A DNA stretch of 64,000 bases, from assembly GCF_003385115.1 (NCBI RefSeq), contig NZ_QUNI01000010.1:62001-126000 (forward strand), read 5' to 3'. Of the stretch, positions 25,184-33,930 are shown piece after piece. A program made the position numbers and the translations under genes. The notes below the pieces were generated by a model, which worked only from the letters and a program-made list of their open reading frames with translations, made no database searches and had not been told where the DNA came from. Each line of letters begins with the position of its first letter. Position 1 is the stretch's first letter. The DNA is from Flavobacterium aquicola (GTDB lineage: Bacteria > Bacteroidota > Bacteroidia > Flavobacteriales > Flavobacteriaceae).

Positions 25184-27811
25184 ATGAATAAATGTTTCTT
25201 TTCTTTAAAAAATAAAAATAGTTTTGCCAGCGATTTAAGGCAGTCTATAGTTTTTAAGAAGAAAAAGAATAGTGCAAAAATAGCAGTATTTATTCTAATT
25301 AGTTTGTTTTTCTATGCTTGTAATTCAGAAAAAAGAGTTCCTGCCAGAAAACAGCTCCTCGTTAAAAATGAAATTTTTGAGAACGATAAATTACTCAAAA
25401 ATCAAACAATTTATGATCAATTGTACCAGCAGCCCAACAGCAGTATATTGGGGTACAGGCTTCTGTTGAATATTTATAATCAGGCTAATCCAAATCCGGA
25501 TTCAACTTTCAATCTAAAATATTTAAATAATAAAAAGAAGTACGACAGAGAGGTTAAATGGCTGTCGGCAAAACAGGTAGAAGGACTTCGTAAATCTTTC
25601 TGGTATCTTGGAATTCATAATTTTTTAAAAGAAACTGGCGAGGTACCAGTAATTGCAGATACTTTAAAGTCAATAAAATCGTTAACACGATTAAAGAGCT
25701 ATTATTTTAATAATGGCTATTTTGATATTAAAGCATCATATAAAATAGATTCACTGGGTCCCAAAAAAGCTCAGGCAAAATACTTTTTGACTACAGGGAA
25801 TCCTTATTTTATCGATTCTGTAAAAACTAAAATCCGTACTCCTGCTTTAGATTCTCTTTACAAAAAAACAAAATCAGTATTGATTCCTGGAAATCAATAT
25901 AAAACAGAAGATTTTGAAAATGAAAAAAACCATATTACAACCTATTTTAGAAACCATGGTGCTTATAGATTTCAATCCAATTACATCAATTTTGATATAG
26001 ATACGATCAATAAAAAAAATAAGGCAACGGTAATTTTGAATGTTGAAAACTACTCTTTTCAAGAAAATGATTCTACTAAAAATGAGCCTTTTAAGATTTA
26101 TAAAATTAGCGATATTAAAATTTTCACGGATTATTCAGTTGCAAATCATAATAAGCAGGTTAGGGATAGCGTGGCTTACAACAATATGACATTATATGGT
26201 TATCAAAAAATAAAATACAATCCGCACGCAATAACAGACGCGATATTTATTTCCAAAGGAGATGTGTTCAGTGATACAAAAACGGTTTTGTCTACCAGAT
26301 ATCTTAATAATTTAAGAACTTTTAATTATCCCACGATACAATATGAGGTTGACAAAAAAGACTCAACTGCCCAGTCACTAGTTGCCAAAGTTTATTTAAC
26401 CCCGCGAAAGAAGTATAGTTTTGGTTATACATTAGATTTTACGCATTCCAATATAGAGGATTTTGGGATCACGGGAAGTATTACTGAAACGATACGGAAT
26501 GTATTTAATGGCGCGGAAACATTGGAGCTTTCAGCTAGAGGAAATATTGGAGCTTCGAACGATATTGCTAATTCTAATGATAGTTTTTTCAACGTTTCAG
26601 AATATGGAGTTGATGCAAAACTAAACTTCCCTAGAGTTTTATTTCCAATCAAAACAGAAAAAATCATTCCCAAGAGTATGATTCCTTCTACTGTATTTAG
26701 TTTAGGTTTGTCTAAACAGACTAATATTGGATTGGACAAAGAAAATTTCACAGGATCTTTTTCGTACAATTGGACGCCAAAGAGGAATACTACAACCCGA
26801 TTGGATATCTTAAACTTTCAGTTTGTCCGCAATTTAAATCCTAGTAATTATTTTAACGTTTATACTAGTTCGTATGACGCTTTAAATGATATTGCCAAAA
26901 CGCATAATACAGAACCATCGTACGTTGATCCGGCAAGTGGAGATTTGATTATAGAAAGCGGAACGACAGCCTTTACAAATGACGTTTTAACACTCAAGAC
27001 AGATTTAAGACCTGAAGATGAAGAATTTCAAAATGTTAGCAGTATTGAGCAGCAGAGAATAAGACTTTCAGATAATGATTTTATCTTGGCAACAAATTTT
27101 AATTTCACTAAAACGAGCAGAAGGGATCTGCAGGATAATGATTTTTATACTTTTAGAACAAAATTAGAATCGGCAGGAACGATATTGTCTGCAGTATCAG
27201 CAATTGGAAATATTCCTAAAAACCAGAATGGAAATTATGAGATTTTTAATTTGGAATATTCTGAATATATAAAAACAGAATTTGATTTTATTAAACACTG
27301 GAGTATTAGTAAATCTGGAATATTTGCCATGAGAACTTTTTTCGGTATTGCTATTCCATATGGAAATTCAAATACCATTCCGTTTTCAAAAAGTTACTTT
27401 GCTGGGGGGTCGAATGATAACAGGGCATGGCAGCCTTATAATCTGGGACCTGGAAGCAGTTCTTTCTCCAATGACTTTAATGAGGCCAATATGAAAATTG
27501 CTATTAGCGGTGAATATCGTTTTCCAATTGCGGGTAAATGGGGAGGAGCTCTTTTTGCAGATGCAGGAAATATTTGGAATGTACTTGATGCTGTGACTTA
27601 TGAAGCGGCAAAATTTGATAGTATTGAAGACTTAAGCGAAATAGCCCTGGGTACGGGATTTGGTATTCGATACGATTTAAGTTTCTTCGTGATACGATTA
27701 GATTTAGGATTTAAAACCTACAATCCAGCCAAGGAAATAGGAGAAAGATGGTTTACGCAATACAACTTCGCAAACGTTGTATATAATTTTGGTATCAATT
27801 ACCCTTTTTAA
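25184..27811 (+). CDS. tamL: Translocation and assembly module lipoprotein TamL (BamA/Omp85 family)
   Basis: Outer-membrane Omp85 protein of 875 residues that carries a lipobox (LFFYACNSEK, Cys about 46), the mark of the Bacteroidota TamL group. POTRA-like domains lie at about 150-400 (GYFDIKASYKI, HGAYRFQSNYINFDI, FTLTPRKKYSFGYTLD region). The C-terminal half is a 16-strand-type barrel with FAGGSNDNRAWQPYNLGPGS, the conserved (V/I)RGF-equivalent loop, and a terminal Phe (NFGINYPF). I chose ATG 25184 because the longer frame (TTG 25037) runs back through the divergent gene and its promoter. The N-terminal basic stretch before the hydrophobic core is long for a lipoprotein signal. It probably acts with TamB in envelope assembly. 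Confidence 0.88.
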   Translation: MNKCFFSLKNKNSFASDLRQSIVFKKKKNSAKIAVFILISLFFYACNSEKRVPARKQLLVKNEIFENDKLLKNQTIYDQLYQQPNSSILGYRLLLNIYNQANPNPDSTFNLKYLNNKKKYDREVKWLSAKQVEGLRKSFWYLGIHNFLKETGEVPVIADTLKSIKSLTRLKSYYFNNGYFDIKASYKIDSLGPKKAQAKYFLTTGNPYFIDSVKTKIRTPALDSLYKKTKSVLIPGNQYKTEDFENEKNHITTYFRNHGAYRFQSNYINFDIDTINKKNKATVILNVENYSFQENDSTKNEPFKIYKISDIKIFTDYSVANHNKQVRDSVAYNNMTLYGYQKIKYNPHAITDAIFISKGDVFSDTKTVLSTRYLNNLRTFNYPTIQYEVDKKDSTAQSLVAKVYLTPRKKYSFGYTLDFTHSNIEDFGITGSITETIRNVFNGAETLELSARGNIGASNDIANSNDSFFNVSEYGVDAKLNFPRVLFPIKTEKIIPKSMIPSTVFSLGLSKQTNIGLDKENFTGSFSYNWTPKRNTTTRLDILNFQFVRNLNPSNYFNVYTSSYDALNDIAKTHNTEPSYVDPASGDLIIESGTTAFTNDVLTLKTDLRPEDEEFQNVSSIEQQRIRLSDNDFILATNFNFTKTSRRDLQDNDFYTFRTKLESAGTILSAVSAIGNIPKNQNGNYEIFNLEYSEYIKTEFDFIKHWSISKSGIFAMRTFFGIAIPYGNSNTIPFSKSYFAGGSNDNRAWQPYNLGPGSSSFSNDFNEANMKIAISGEYRFPIAGKWGGALFADAGNIWNVLDAVTYEAAKFDSIEDLSEIALGTGFGIRYDLSFFVIRLDLGFKTYNPAKEIGERWFTQYNFANVVYNFGINYPF

Positions 27812-27826
27812 GTGCTATTTTATTCT

Positions 27827-27834
27827 TATTTTTG
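27827..27834 (+). promoter_or_regulatory. -7 element for fbaA
   Basis: TATTTTTG matches TAnnTTTG and lies 48 bases before the fbaA ATG. No -33 TTG at the expected spacing, so moderate support only. Confidence 0.4.
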
Positions 27835-27881
27835 CAAATTATAATCTAAAAACTAAAAAAAACAATTAAAAGAAAATTACA

Positions 27882-28949
27882 ATGGCACACAATATTAAAC
27901 CCGGAGTAGCTACAGGCGATCAAGTACAAGAAATATTTAACTATGCAAAAGAAAAAGGTTTTGCACTTCCAGCTGTAAATGTTATTGGATCTGATACAAT
28001 AAATGGAGTACTAGAAACTGCTGCTAAATTAAACGCACCAGTTATTATCCAATTTTCAAACGGAGGAGCACAATTTAATGCTGGAAAAGGACTTTCTAAT
28101 GCTGGAGAAAAAGCAGCTATTGCTGGTGGTATTGCAGGAGCAAAGCACATTCATACATTAGCAGAAGCATACGGAGCTACTGTTATCTTACATACTGACC
28201 ACTGTGCTAAAAAGTTACTGCCTTGGATTGACGGATTATTAGATGCTTCAGAAGAGCACTTTGCTGCAACTGGTAAACCTTTATTCTCTTCTCACATGAT
28301 TGATTTATCTGAAGAGCCTATCGAAGAAAACATCGAAATCTGTAAAGGGTATTTAGAAAGAATGAGTAAAATGGGAATGACTCTAGAAATCGAACTTGGA
28401 ATCACTGGTGGTGAAGAAGATGGTGTAGATAACTCTGATGTAGACAGCTCAAAATTATACACACAGCCAGAAGAAGTTGCTTTTGCTTACGAAGAATTAT
28501 CAAAAGTGAGCCCAAAATTCACAATTGCAGCTGCTTTTGGAAACGTTCACGGTGTTTACAAACCAGGAAACGTAAAATTAACTCCAAAAATCTTAAAAAA
28601 CTCTCAGGATTTTGTGCAGGCTAAATTCAACACAGGAAATAATCCAGTTGATTTTGTTTTCCACGGAGGATCAGGTTCTACATTAGAAGAAATAAGAGAA
28701 GGAATCAGCTACGGTGTAGTAAAAATGAATATCGATACCGATTTGCAGTTTGCATTTACTGAAGGTATCCGTGATTTTATGGTTAACAACATTGAGTACC
28801 TTAAAACTCAAATTGGTAACCCAACTGGTGCTGATTCACCAAACAAAAAATTCTACGATCCAAGAAAATGGTTGCGTGAAGGTGAATCAACTTTCAATGC
28901 AAGACTTGAGCAGGCATTTGCTGACTTAAACAACGTGAATACACTGTAA
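27882..28949 (+). CDS. fbaA: Class II fructose-1,6-bisphosphate aldolase
   Basis: Zn-dependent aldolase of glycolysis and gluconeogenesis, 355 residues, class IIA length. The zinc and substrate residues appear in VILHTDHCAKK, LEIELGITGGEEDGVDN, AAFGNVHGVYKPGN and FHGGSGS. The C-terminal tail (FYDPRKWLREGESTF) matches E. coli FbaA-type enzymes. accD follows after a repeat-rich hairpin spacer; no terminator lies between them. Confidence 0.97.
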   Translation: MAHNIKPGVATGDQVQEIFNYAKEKGFALPAVNVIGSDTINGVLETAAKLNAPVIIQFSNGGAQFNAGKGLSNAGEKAAIAGGIAGAKHIHTLAEAYGATVILHTDHCAKKLLPWIDGLLDASEEHFAATGKPLFSSHMIDLSEEPIEENIEICKGYLERMSKMGMTLEIELGITGGEEDGVDNSDVDSSKLYTQPEEVAFAYEELSKVSPKFTIAAAFGNVHGVYKPGNVKLTPKILKNSQDFVQAKFNTGNNPVDFVFHGGSGSTLEEIREGISYGVVKMNIDTDLQFAFTEGIRDFMVNNIEYLKTQIGNPTGADSPNKKFYDPRKWLREGESTFNARLEQAFADLNNVNTL

Positions 28950-28954
28950 ATTCA

Positions 28955-29022
28955 ATTCCAAAATTCCCAATTATGAATTACGGGTTTAACTCGTAATTCA
29001 TAATTTATAATTCATAATTACA
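28955..29022 (+). repeat. AATTATGAATTA word-repeat and hairpin between fbaA and accD
   Basis: Perfect 14-bp inverted repeat AATTATGAATTACG (28969-28982) / CGTAATTCATAATT (28992-29005), then two more AATTCATAATT copies. There is no T run, so it is not a normal terminator. The same word recurs before cysN at 60.1 kb. Confidence 0.65.
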
Positions 29023-29027
29023 AAAAG

Positions 29028-29882
29028 ATGGCTTGGTTTAAAAGAAAAGAAAAAGGAATCACTACGGCTACCGAAGACAAAATGGATATTCCAAAAGGAC
29101 TTTGGTACAAATCACCTACAGGGAAAATTATTGATGCTGATGAATTGGCTCGTAATTTATTTGTAAGTCCCGAAGATGGTTTCCATGTTAGAATTGGAAG
29201 TGAAGCTTATTTTGATATTTTATTTGACAATAATGAATTTGTTGAATTAGACAAAAACATGACATCCAAAGATCCTTTGCAGTTTGTTGATACAAAAAAA
29301 TATGCAGACCGATTGAAAGAAGTGATGGAAAAAACAAAACTTAAAGACGCTGTACGTACTGGTGTTGGTAAATCCAAAGGAAGAGAAGTAGTTATCTGCT
29401 GTATGGATTTTGCCTTTATCGGCGGATCGATGGGAGCTGTTGTTGGAGAAAAAATTGCAAGAGGAATTGATTTTGCAATCAAAAACAGACTGCCTTTTGT
29501 GATGATATCAAAGTCAGGAGGAGCTAGAATGATGGAAGCTGCTTATTCTTTAATGCAATTAGCTAAGACATCTGTAAAACTAGCGCAGCTTTCAGAGGCA
29601 AAACTTCCTTACATTTCGCTTTGTACTGATCCAACAACGGGTGGAACTACCGCTTCATATGCTATGTTAGGAGATATTAATATTTCTGAACCAGGTGCAT
29701 TAATTGGATTTGCCGGGCCTCGTGTTGTTAGAGATACTACTGGTAAAGATTTGCCAGAAGGATTTCAAACCGCAGAGTTTTTGCTTGAACATGGTTTCTT
29801 AGATTTTATTACACCAAGAAAAGAATTGAAAGACAAGATTAATTTATATCTTGATTTAATTCAAAACAATCCTATTAGATAA
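29028..29882 (+). CDS. accD: Acetyl-CoA carboxylase carboxyltransferase, beta subunit, lacking zinc-ribbon Cys
   Basis: Beta subunit of the carboxyltransferase that makes malonyl-CoA, 284 residues. The crotonase-fold core is intact: SKGREVVICCMDFAFIGGSMG, SKSGGARMMEAAYSLMQL, TDPTTGGTTASYAMLGDI and EPGALIGFAGPRV. The N-terminal region that normally forms a four-Cys zinc ribbon (C-x2-C...C-x2-C) is present and alignable, but its cysteines are replaced (YKSPTGK and FVSPEDG), so no zinc site can form. I believe this variant is shared across flavobacteria but cannot check. The alpha subunit gene is not in the window. Terminator directly after the stop. Confidence 0.95.
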   Translation: MAWFKRKEKGITTATEDKMDIPKGLWYKSPTGKIIDADELARNLFVSPEDGFHVRIGSEAYFDILFDNNEFVELDKNMTSKDPLQFVDTKKYADRLKEVMEKTKLKDAVRTGVGKSKGREVVICCMDFAFIGGSMGAVVGEKIARGIDFAIKNRLPFVMISKSGGARMMEAAYSLMQLAKTSVKLAQLSEAKLPYISLCTDPTTGGTTASYAMLGDINISEPGALIGFAGPRVVRDTTGKDLPEGFQTAEFLLEHGFLDFITPRKELKDKINLYLDLIQNNPIR

Positions 29883-29912
29883 AAAAAATCCCGAGCAATC
29901 GGGATTTTTTTT
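29880..29912. terminator. Terminator after accD
   Basis: Stem AAAAAATCCCGA / TCGGGATTTTTT with loop GCAA, starting at the stop codon; also suits the convergent cupin gene. Confidence 0.9.
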
Positions 29913-29949
29913 GTTTTTAGTTTTCTAAAGAAAAATTTATTATGATTTT

Positions 29950-30834
29950 TTAATTTCTTGGCTTTCCCTTTTTCAATTCTCTCTCGGCTATTTTAAATAC
30001 GAGTTTCTCTCTCCATTTGGCATAACGCGCTTTAAAGACTACTTTTATAGCGCTGTCAACCGCACCGTGCATAAATAAACTCCAAACACTTGCCACTTTC
30101 CTTGTGATAGATCTGTCCCATGCACGAAGTGTTAAAGAAAAAGAACCGTCAATATAACGCATCCAATGCCACATTCCTGTCGGCATGAACAAAGTATCTC
30201 CATGTTCTAGAAAAACTTCATAACCTTCGACTCCTTTTAAGGCTGGGAATTTTTTGAAATCGGGATTGGCAACATCATAATCTTCCAGTGCATAGGTGGT
30301 GTTGGGTAGACAGTAAAGTCGTTTTTTCCATTTATTGTCAAATAATATAATGTGTTTTCTGCCTCCAAAATGAGTGTGGAAAAGGTGTGGCAGATCAATG
30401 TCGTAATGTAAAAAAGTAATTGCTTTGGATCCTCCAAAAAACATGGCCGGCATGCTTTCTATAAAACCGCCCATTAAATCTTTGGGTACTTTAACATCAT
30501 TGACTAATTCAGGTCTGTGTTTGAAAAGATTAAAGAAAAAAATACGCAGTTCCGTAGGTTCTCTTTTTATTAAATCCAAATATTCGCCAAATTTCATGCT
30601 GGCAATAGATGCATTAATCACTTTAGTAGGGTCGGCTTTAGAATTGTCTACCAGCTTAACTTCTATATCACCAGCTATTTCTTTGAAATACTCTGTTGAC
30701 CATTTTGTGCGAGCAGGCCAATCATTTGTTAGTCCTTTTATAATTAAGGGCTTTCTTTTATCTAAATAGTTTTTTTTAAAATCCTCTCTGGTAATAGAGT
30801 CAACTGTGTCTACATTTTTTAAAATAAAGCTCAT
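29950..30834 (-). CDS. Cupin-8 / JmjC-type 2-oxoglutarate and Fe(II)-dependent oxygenase-like protein
   Basis: Protein of 294 residues with the Cupin_8/JmjC fold. The N-terminal RKPLIIKGLTNDWPA is typical of this group. The iron ligands appear as His-x-Asp in FLHYDIDLPH and the distal His in MPTGMWHWM; Lys in GGRKHIILF probably binds 2-oxoglutarate. Such bacterial proteins are putative hydroxylases of proteins or small molecules; the substrate is unknown. It has its own promoter (30865-30895). Confidence 0.85.
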   Translation of the reverse strand: MSFILKNVDTVDSITREDFKKNYLDKRKPLIIKGLTNDWPARTKWSTEYFKEIAGDIEVKLVDNSKADPTKVINASIASMKFGEYLDLIKREPTELRIFFFNLFKHRPELVNDVKVPKDLMGGFIESMPAMFFGGSKAITFLHYDIDLPHLFHTHFGGRKHIILFDNKWKKRLYCLPNTTYALEDYDVANPDFKKFPALKGVEGYEVFLEHGDTLFMPTGMWHWMRYIDGSFSLTLRAWDRSITRKVASVWSLFMHGAVDSAIKVVFKARYAKWREKLVFKIAERELKKGKPRN

Positions 30835-30864
30835 TTATAACAGTTTAATAATTGGATGTTTATC

Positions 30865-30895
30865 CAAAACTAGTTAAATATTTATAGGCTTCCAA
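30865..30895 (-). promoter_or_regulatory. Promoter of the cupin-8 gene
   Basis: Minus strand: TTG (30893-30895), 20-base spacer, TAGTTTTG (30865-30872), 31 bases before the start codon. Confidence 0.65.
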
Positions 30896-30935
30896 ATTTA
30901 CATTAAAATAACAATCACACAATATTGACGATAAA

Positions 30936-32183
30936 CTACATTCCTGTTCTTATAGCTTCAACCGGATCCAGATTAGAGGCGGTAATTGCGGGAATAATGC
31001 CAGATATAATCCCAACAAGAATTGACAATCCAGAGCCTATTATAATGTTCCAAAAACTTAAAACAAATTCAAAATCTAAGACATTTGTTAGTACTATAGA
31101 TATAATCCAAACCATAAATAGGCCTATTAATCCGCCGATTACACAAAGAATAATAGCTTCAAATAAAAATTGAAATAATATAAAGCGGTTTTTAGCGCCT
31201 AATGATTTTTGGATTCCAATTAAATTAGTTCTTTCTTTTACAGAAACGAACATTATGTTAGCAACACCGAATCCTCCTACCAAAAAAGAGAAGAAACTTA
31301 TAAAGATTCCTCCAATACGCAAAGATCCCAAAACTTCATCTATAATGTTTAAAAACCCAGCAAAAACATTAATGAAAAAGTTGTCAATTTCTCCCGCTTT
31401 CACTCCTCTGAAATTTCTAAGTTTTTGCGAAATTTCACTTTTATACTCTTCCATATCCACTCCTTTTTCGGGTTTGAATATTATAACATTTGTTAAATTC
31501 GGATTGTTATCACCATACATTTTTCGAATAAAATTAACGGGAATAAATGCTGCCGAGTCGTTGCTTCCTCCAAAAGTAGATCCTTCTTTTTTCAAAACCC
31601 CTATGACAGTAAACCGCTGACCGTACAGTCTGATGTTTTTTCCAATAGGCTCCGTGTCTTCAAAAAGTGATTTTGCAATTTCATCTCCTAAAACGATTAC
31701 TGGTGCCCCCGAATTAGCTTCAGACTCATTGTAAAATCTTCCTTCTTCAAATGTTAGTCCTTCAATGTCAATAAATTCATGGGAAACTGGCATTATCTGA
31801 ACATCACTTACAATGTTGGCTCCGTATTTTATAGATTCATTTCTAGTAAATATTCGGTAGCCCAATTCATCAGTATGCGTCATGGCATCTTTCAAATAAA
31901 TATATTCGGAATATTTTACGTTAGGGAATTGTTCTCTTTTCCACTGCGGAATATCCGAAGGACCAAATGGGAATTTTAGTAAATAAATAGTGTTTTTATC
32001 CATACTGCTCAAATCTTTGGATATTTTTTTGTCCAAAGAATCAACTGCGGCAAGCACAGCTATTATAGAGAATATACCAATCGTTACACCCAATAAAGAA
32101 AGAAATGTTCTTAATTTATTGCTTCGCAAAGCATTCATAGCAAAGCCAAAACTCTCTTTTAATAATCGCAGGTAAACTAACAT
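30936..32183 (-). CDS. ABC transporter permease, MacB/FtsX type
   Basis: Permease of 415 residues of the MacB (type VII ABC) superfamily. One N-terminal TM helix (about 20-45, LRTFLSLLGVTIGIFSIIAV) is followed by a MacB_PCD periplasmic domain (about 50-270). The C-terminal FtsX domain has three TM helices (LVGGFGVANIMFVSVKERT, LIGLFMVWIIS and LVGIISGIIPAI). The end VEAIRTGM is the family signature (P-x-E-A-I-R). No ATPase or membrane-fusion gene is adjacent, so its partner lies elsewhere. Such permeases drive lipoprotein release or export of peptides and drugs; the substrate here is unknown. Confidence 0.9.
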   Translation of the reverse strand: MLVYLRLLKESFGFAMNALRSNKLRTFLSLLGVTIGIFSIIAVLAAVDSLDKKISKDLSSMDKNTIYLLKFPFGPSDIPQWKREQFPNVKYSEYIYLKDAMTHTDELGYRIFTRNESIKYGANIVSDVQIMPVSHEFIDIEGLTFEEGRFYNESEANSGAPVIVLGDEIAKSLFEDTEPIGKNIRLYGQRFTVIGVLKKEGSTFGGSNDSAAFIPVNFIRKMYGDNNPNLTNVIIFKPEKGVDMEEYKSEISQKLRNFRGVKAGEIDNFFINVFAGFLNIIDEVLGSLRIGGIFISFFSFLVGGFGVANIMFVSVKERTNLIGIQKSLGAKNRFILFQFLFEAIILCVIGGLIGLFMVWIISIVLTNVLDFEFVLSFWNIIIGSGLSILVGIISGIIPAITASNLDPVEAIRTGM

Positions 32184-32293
32184 GTTTTTTAAATTTGTAT
32201 TACTAGTAAACTTCTATCTTTTTCTCCCAAAAATCAAAAAAAATACATTTAACAATAGGTATGATATTTTAAGAGATTGTTACATCTTTTTTA

Positions 32294-32325
32294 TTGAATT
32301 ATATAATCAAAAAAAACTACTTTTG
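32294..32325 (+). promoter_or_regulatory. Promoter of purH
   Basis: TTG (32294-32296), 21-base spacer, TACTTTTG (32318-32325). RNA would start near 32332, so the ATG at 32350 is the start of purH and not the far-upstream frame opening at 32182. Confidence 0.7.
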
Positions 32326-32349
32326 CACTTTAAAAACTATAACTACGCA

Positions 32350-33876
32350 ATGAGCACAACAAAAACAATCCAATCAGCATTAATTTCAGTCTTTTCAAAA
32401 GATGGTCTTGAGCCAATTGTTAGAAAATTACACGAACAAAATGTGACTTTTTATTCTACTGGAGGCACTGAAGAATTCATTAAAAATTTAGGCATTCCTG
32501 TAATTCCTGTTGAAGATGTTACTTCTTATCCATCAATTCTTGGAGGAAGAGTAAAAACATTGCATCCAAAAGTTTTTGGTGGTATTCTAAATCGTCAAGA
32601 TAACGAAAGCGATGTACAGCAAATGAAGGAATATGAGATTCCGCAGATTGATTTGGTGATTGTTGATTTATACCCATTTGAAAAAACAGTTGCTTCTGGA
32701 GCAAGTGAAGAAGATATTATCGAAAAAATAGATATTGGCGGAATTTCGTTAATTCGCGCTGCCGCAAAAAACTTTAAAGACACTGTAATTGTTTCTTCTA
32801 TGGATCAATATGGTTTGTTTTTAGATTTGATTTCTGCTCAAAACGGTGCTACAACATTGGCCGACAGAAAATTATTGGCTACTAAAGCATTTCATGTTTC
32901 TTCACATTATGATGGTGCAATCTTTAACTATTTTAGCACTGATGAGACTATCTATAAAGCAAGTATAGAAAACGGGCAAGTATTGAGATATGGAGAAAAT
33001 CCACACCAAAAAGGATTCTATTTTGGTGATTTTGAAGCAATGTTCACTAAGGTTCACGGAAAAGAATTGTCATATAATAACTTACTTGATGTAGATGCTG
33101 CCGTGAATTTAATTCATGAATTCAAAAATGACGGTCCAACATTTGCTATTTTAAAGCATAATAACGCTTGCGGATTGGCAACAAGAAGCACGATTTGCGA
33201 AGCTTATAATGTAGCTTTGGCTTGTGATCCAACTTCTGCTTTTGGCGGTGTATTAATTTCGAACACAACTATTGATGTTGCTACGGCTAATGAAATAAAC
33301 AAATTGTTCTGCGAAGTAGTTATCGCACCGTCTTATGATGCTGAAGCAATTGCTATTTTACAGGAAAAGAAAAATAGAATTATTTTAATTCAAAATGAAG
33401 TCGAATTGCCTCAAAAACAAGTAAGAACATGCTTGAACGGATTGTTGATTCAAGAAAGAAACAATATCACCGATACTAAAGCTGACTTAAAAACCGTTAC
33501 AACAACAGCACCTACAGCGCAAGAAATTGACGATTTGATTTTTGCTTCCAAAGTGTGTAAGAATACCAAATCAAACACCATTGTTTTTGCTAAAAATGGA
33601 ACTTTGATTTCTTCTGGGACAGGACAGACTTCAAGAGTAGATGCATTATTACAAGCTATCGAAAAGGCTAATGCTTTTGGATTTAGTCTAGAAGGAGCTT
33701 CTATGGCAAGTGATGCTTTTTTCCCTTTTCCAGACTGTGTAGAATTAGCTAAAAAGGCTGGGATAACAGCTGTAATTCAGCCAGGTGGATCAATCAAAGA
33801 CGAATTGAGTATCAATTACTGCAACGAAAACAATCTTGCAATGGTATTTACAGGAACACGTCATTTTAAACATTAA
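32350..33876 (+). CDS. purH: Bifunctional AICAR transformylase / IMP cyclohydrolase
   Basis: Catalyses the last two steps of purine synthesis to IMP. The protein is 508 residues from ATG 32350. The N-terminal MGS-like cyclohydrolase domain (about 1-150) reads ALISVFSKDGLEPIV, YSTGGTEEFI and GGRVKTLHPKVFGG. The C-terminal transformylase domain has LRYGENPHQKG, AILKHNNACGLA, DPTSAFGGV and SDAFFPFPD. The start is fixed by the promoter and by the normal MSTTKTIQSALIS beginning. A short 54-base spacer separates it from the cell-shape cluster. Confidence 0.97.
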   Translation: MSTTKTIQSALISVFSKDGLEPIVRKLHEQNVTFYSTGGTEEFIKNLGIPVIPVEDVTSYPSILGGRVKTLHPKVFGGILNRQDNESDVQQMKEYEIPQIDLVIVDLYPFEKTVASGASEEDIIEKIDIGGISLIRAAAKNFKDTVIVSSMDQYGLFLDLISAQNGATTLADRKLLATKAFHVSSHYDGAIFNYFSTDETIYKASIENGQVLRYGENPHQKGFYFGDFEAMFTKVHGKELSYNNLLDVDAAVNLIHEFKNDGPTFAILKHNNACGLATRSTICEAYNVALACDPTSAFGGVLISNTTIDVATANEINKLFCEVVIAPSYDAEAIAILQEKKNRIILIQNEVELPQKQVRTCLNGLLIQERNNITDTKADLKTVTTTAPTAQEIDDLIFASKVCKNTKSNTIVFAKNGTLISSGTGQTSRVDALLQAIEKANAFGFSLEGASMASDAFFPFPDCVELAKKAGITAVIQPGGSIKDELSINYCNENNLAMVFTGTRHFKH

Positions 33877-33930
33877 TTTGTTTAACTTTGTGCGTAATTT
33901 ATTTATAACTTTTTAACCCTTAAAAGGCAT

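Noticed and set aside
28969..29005. Hairpin between fbaA and accD as a terminator
   Set aside because: No T run follows and the arms are AT words shared with another spacer; treated as a repeat.
32182..32349. 56-codon N-terminal extension of purH
   Set aside because: A complete promoter lies inside it and the PurH family starts at the ATG at 32350.
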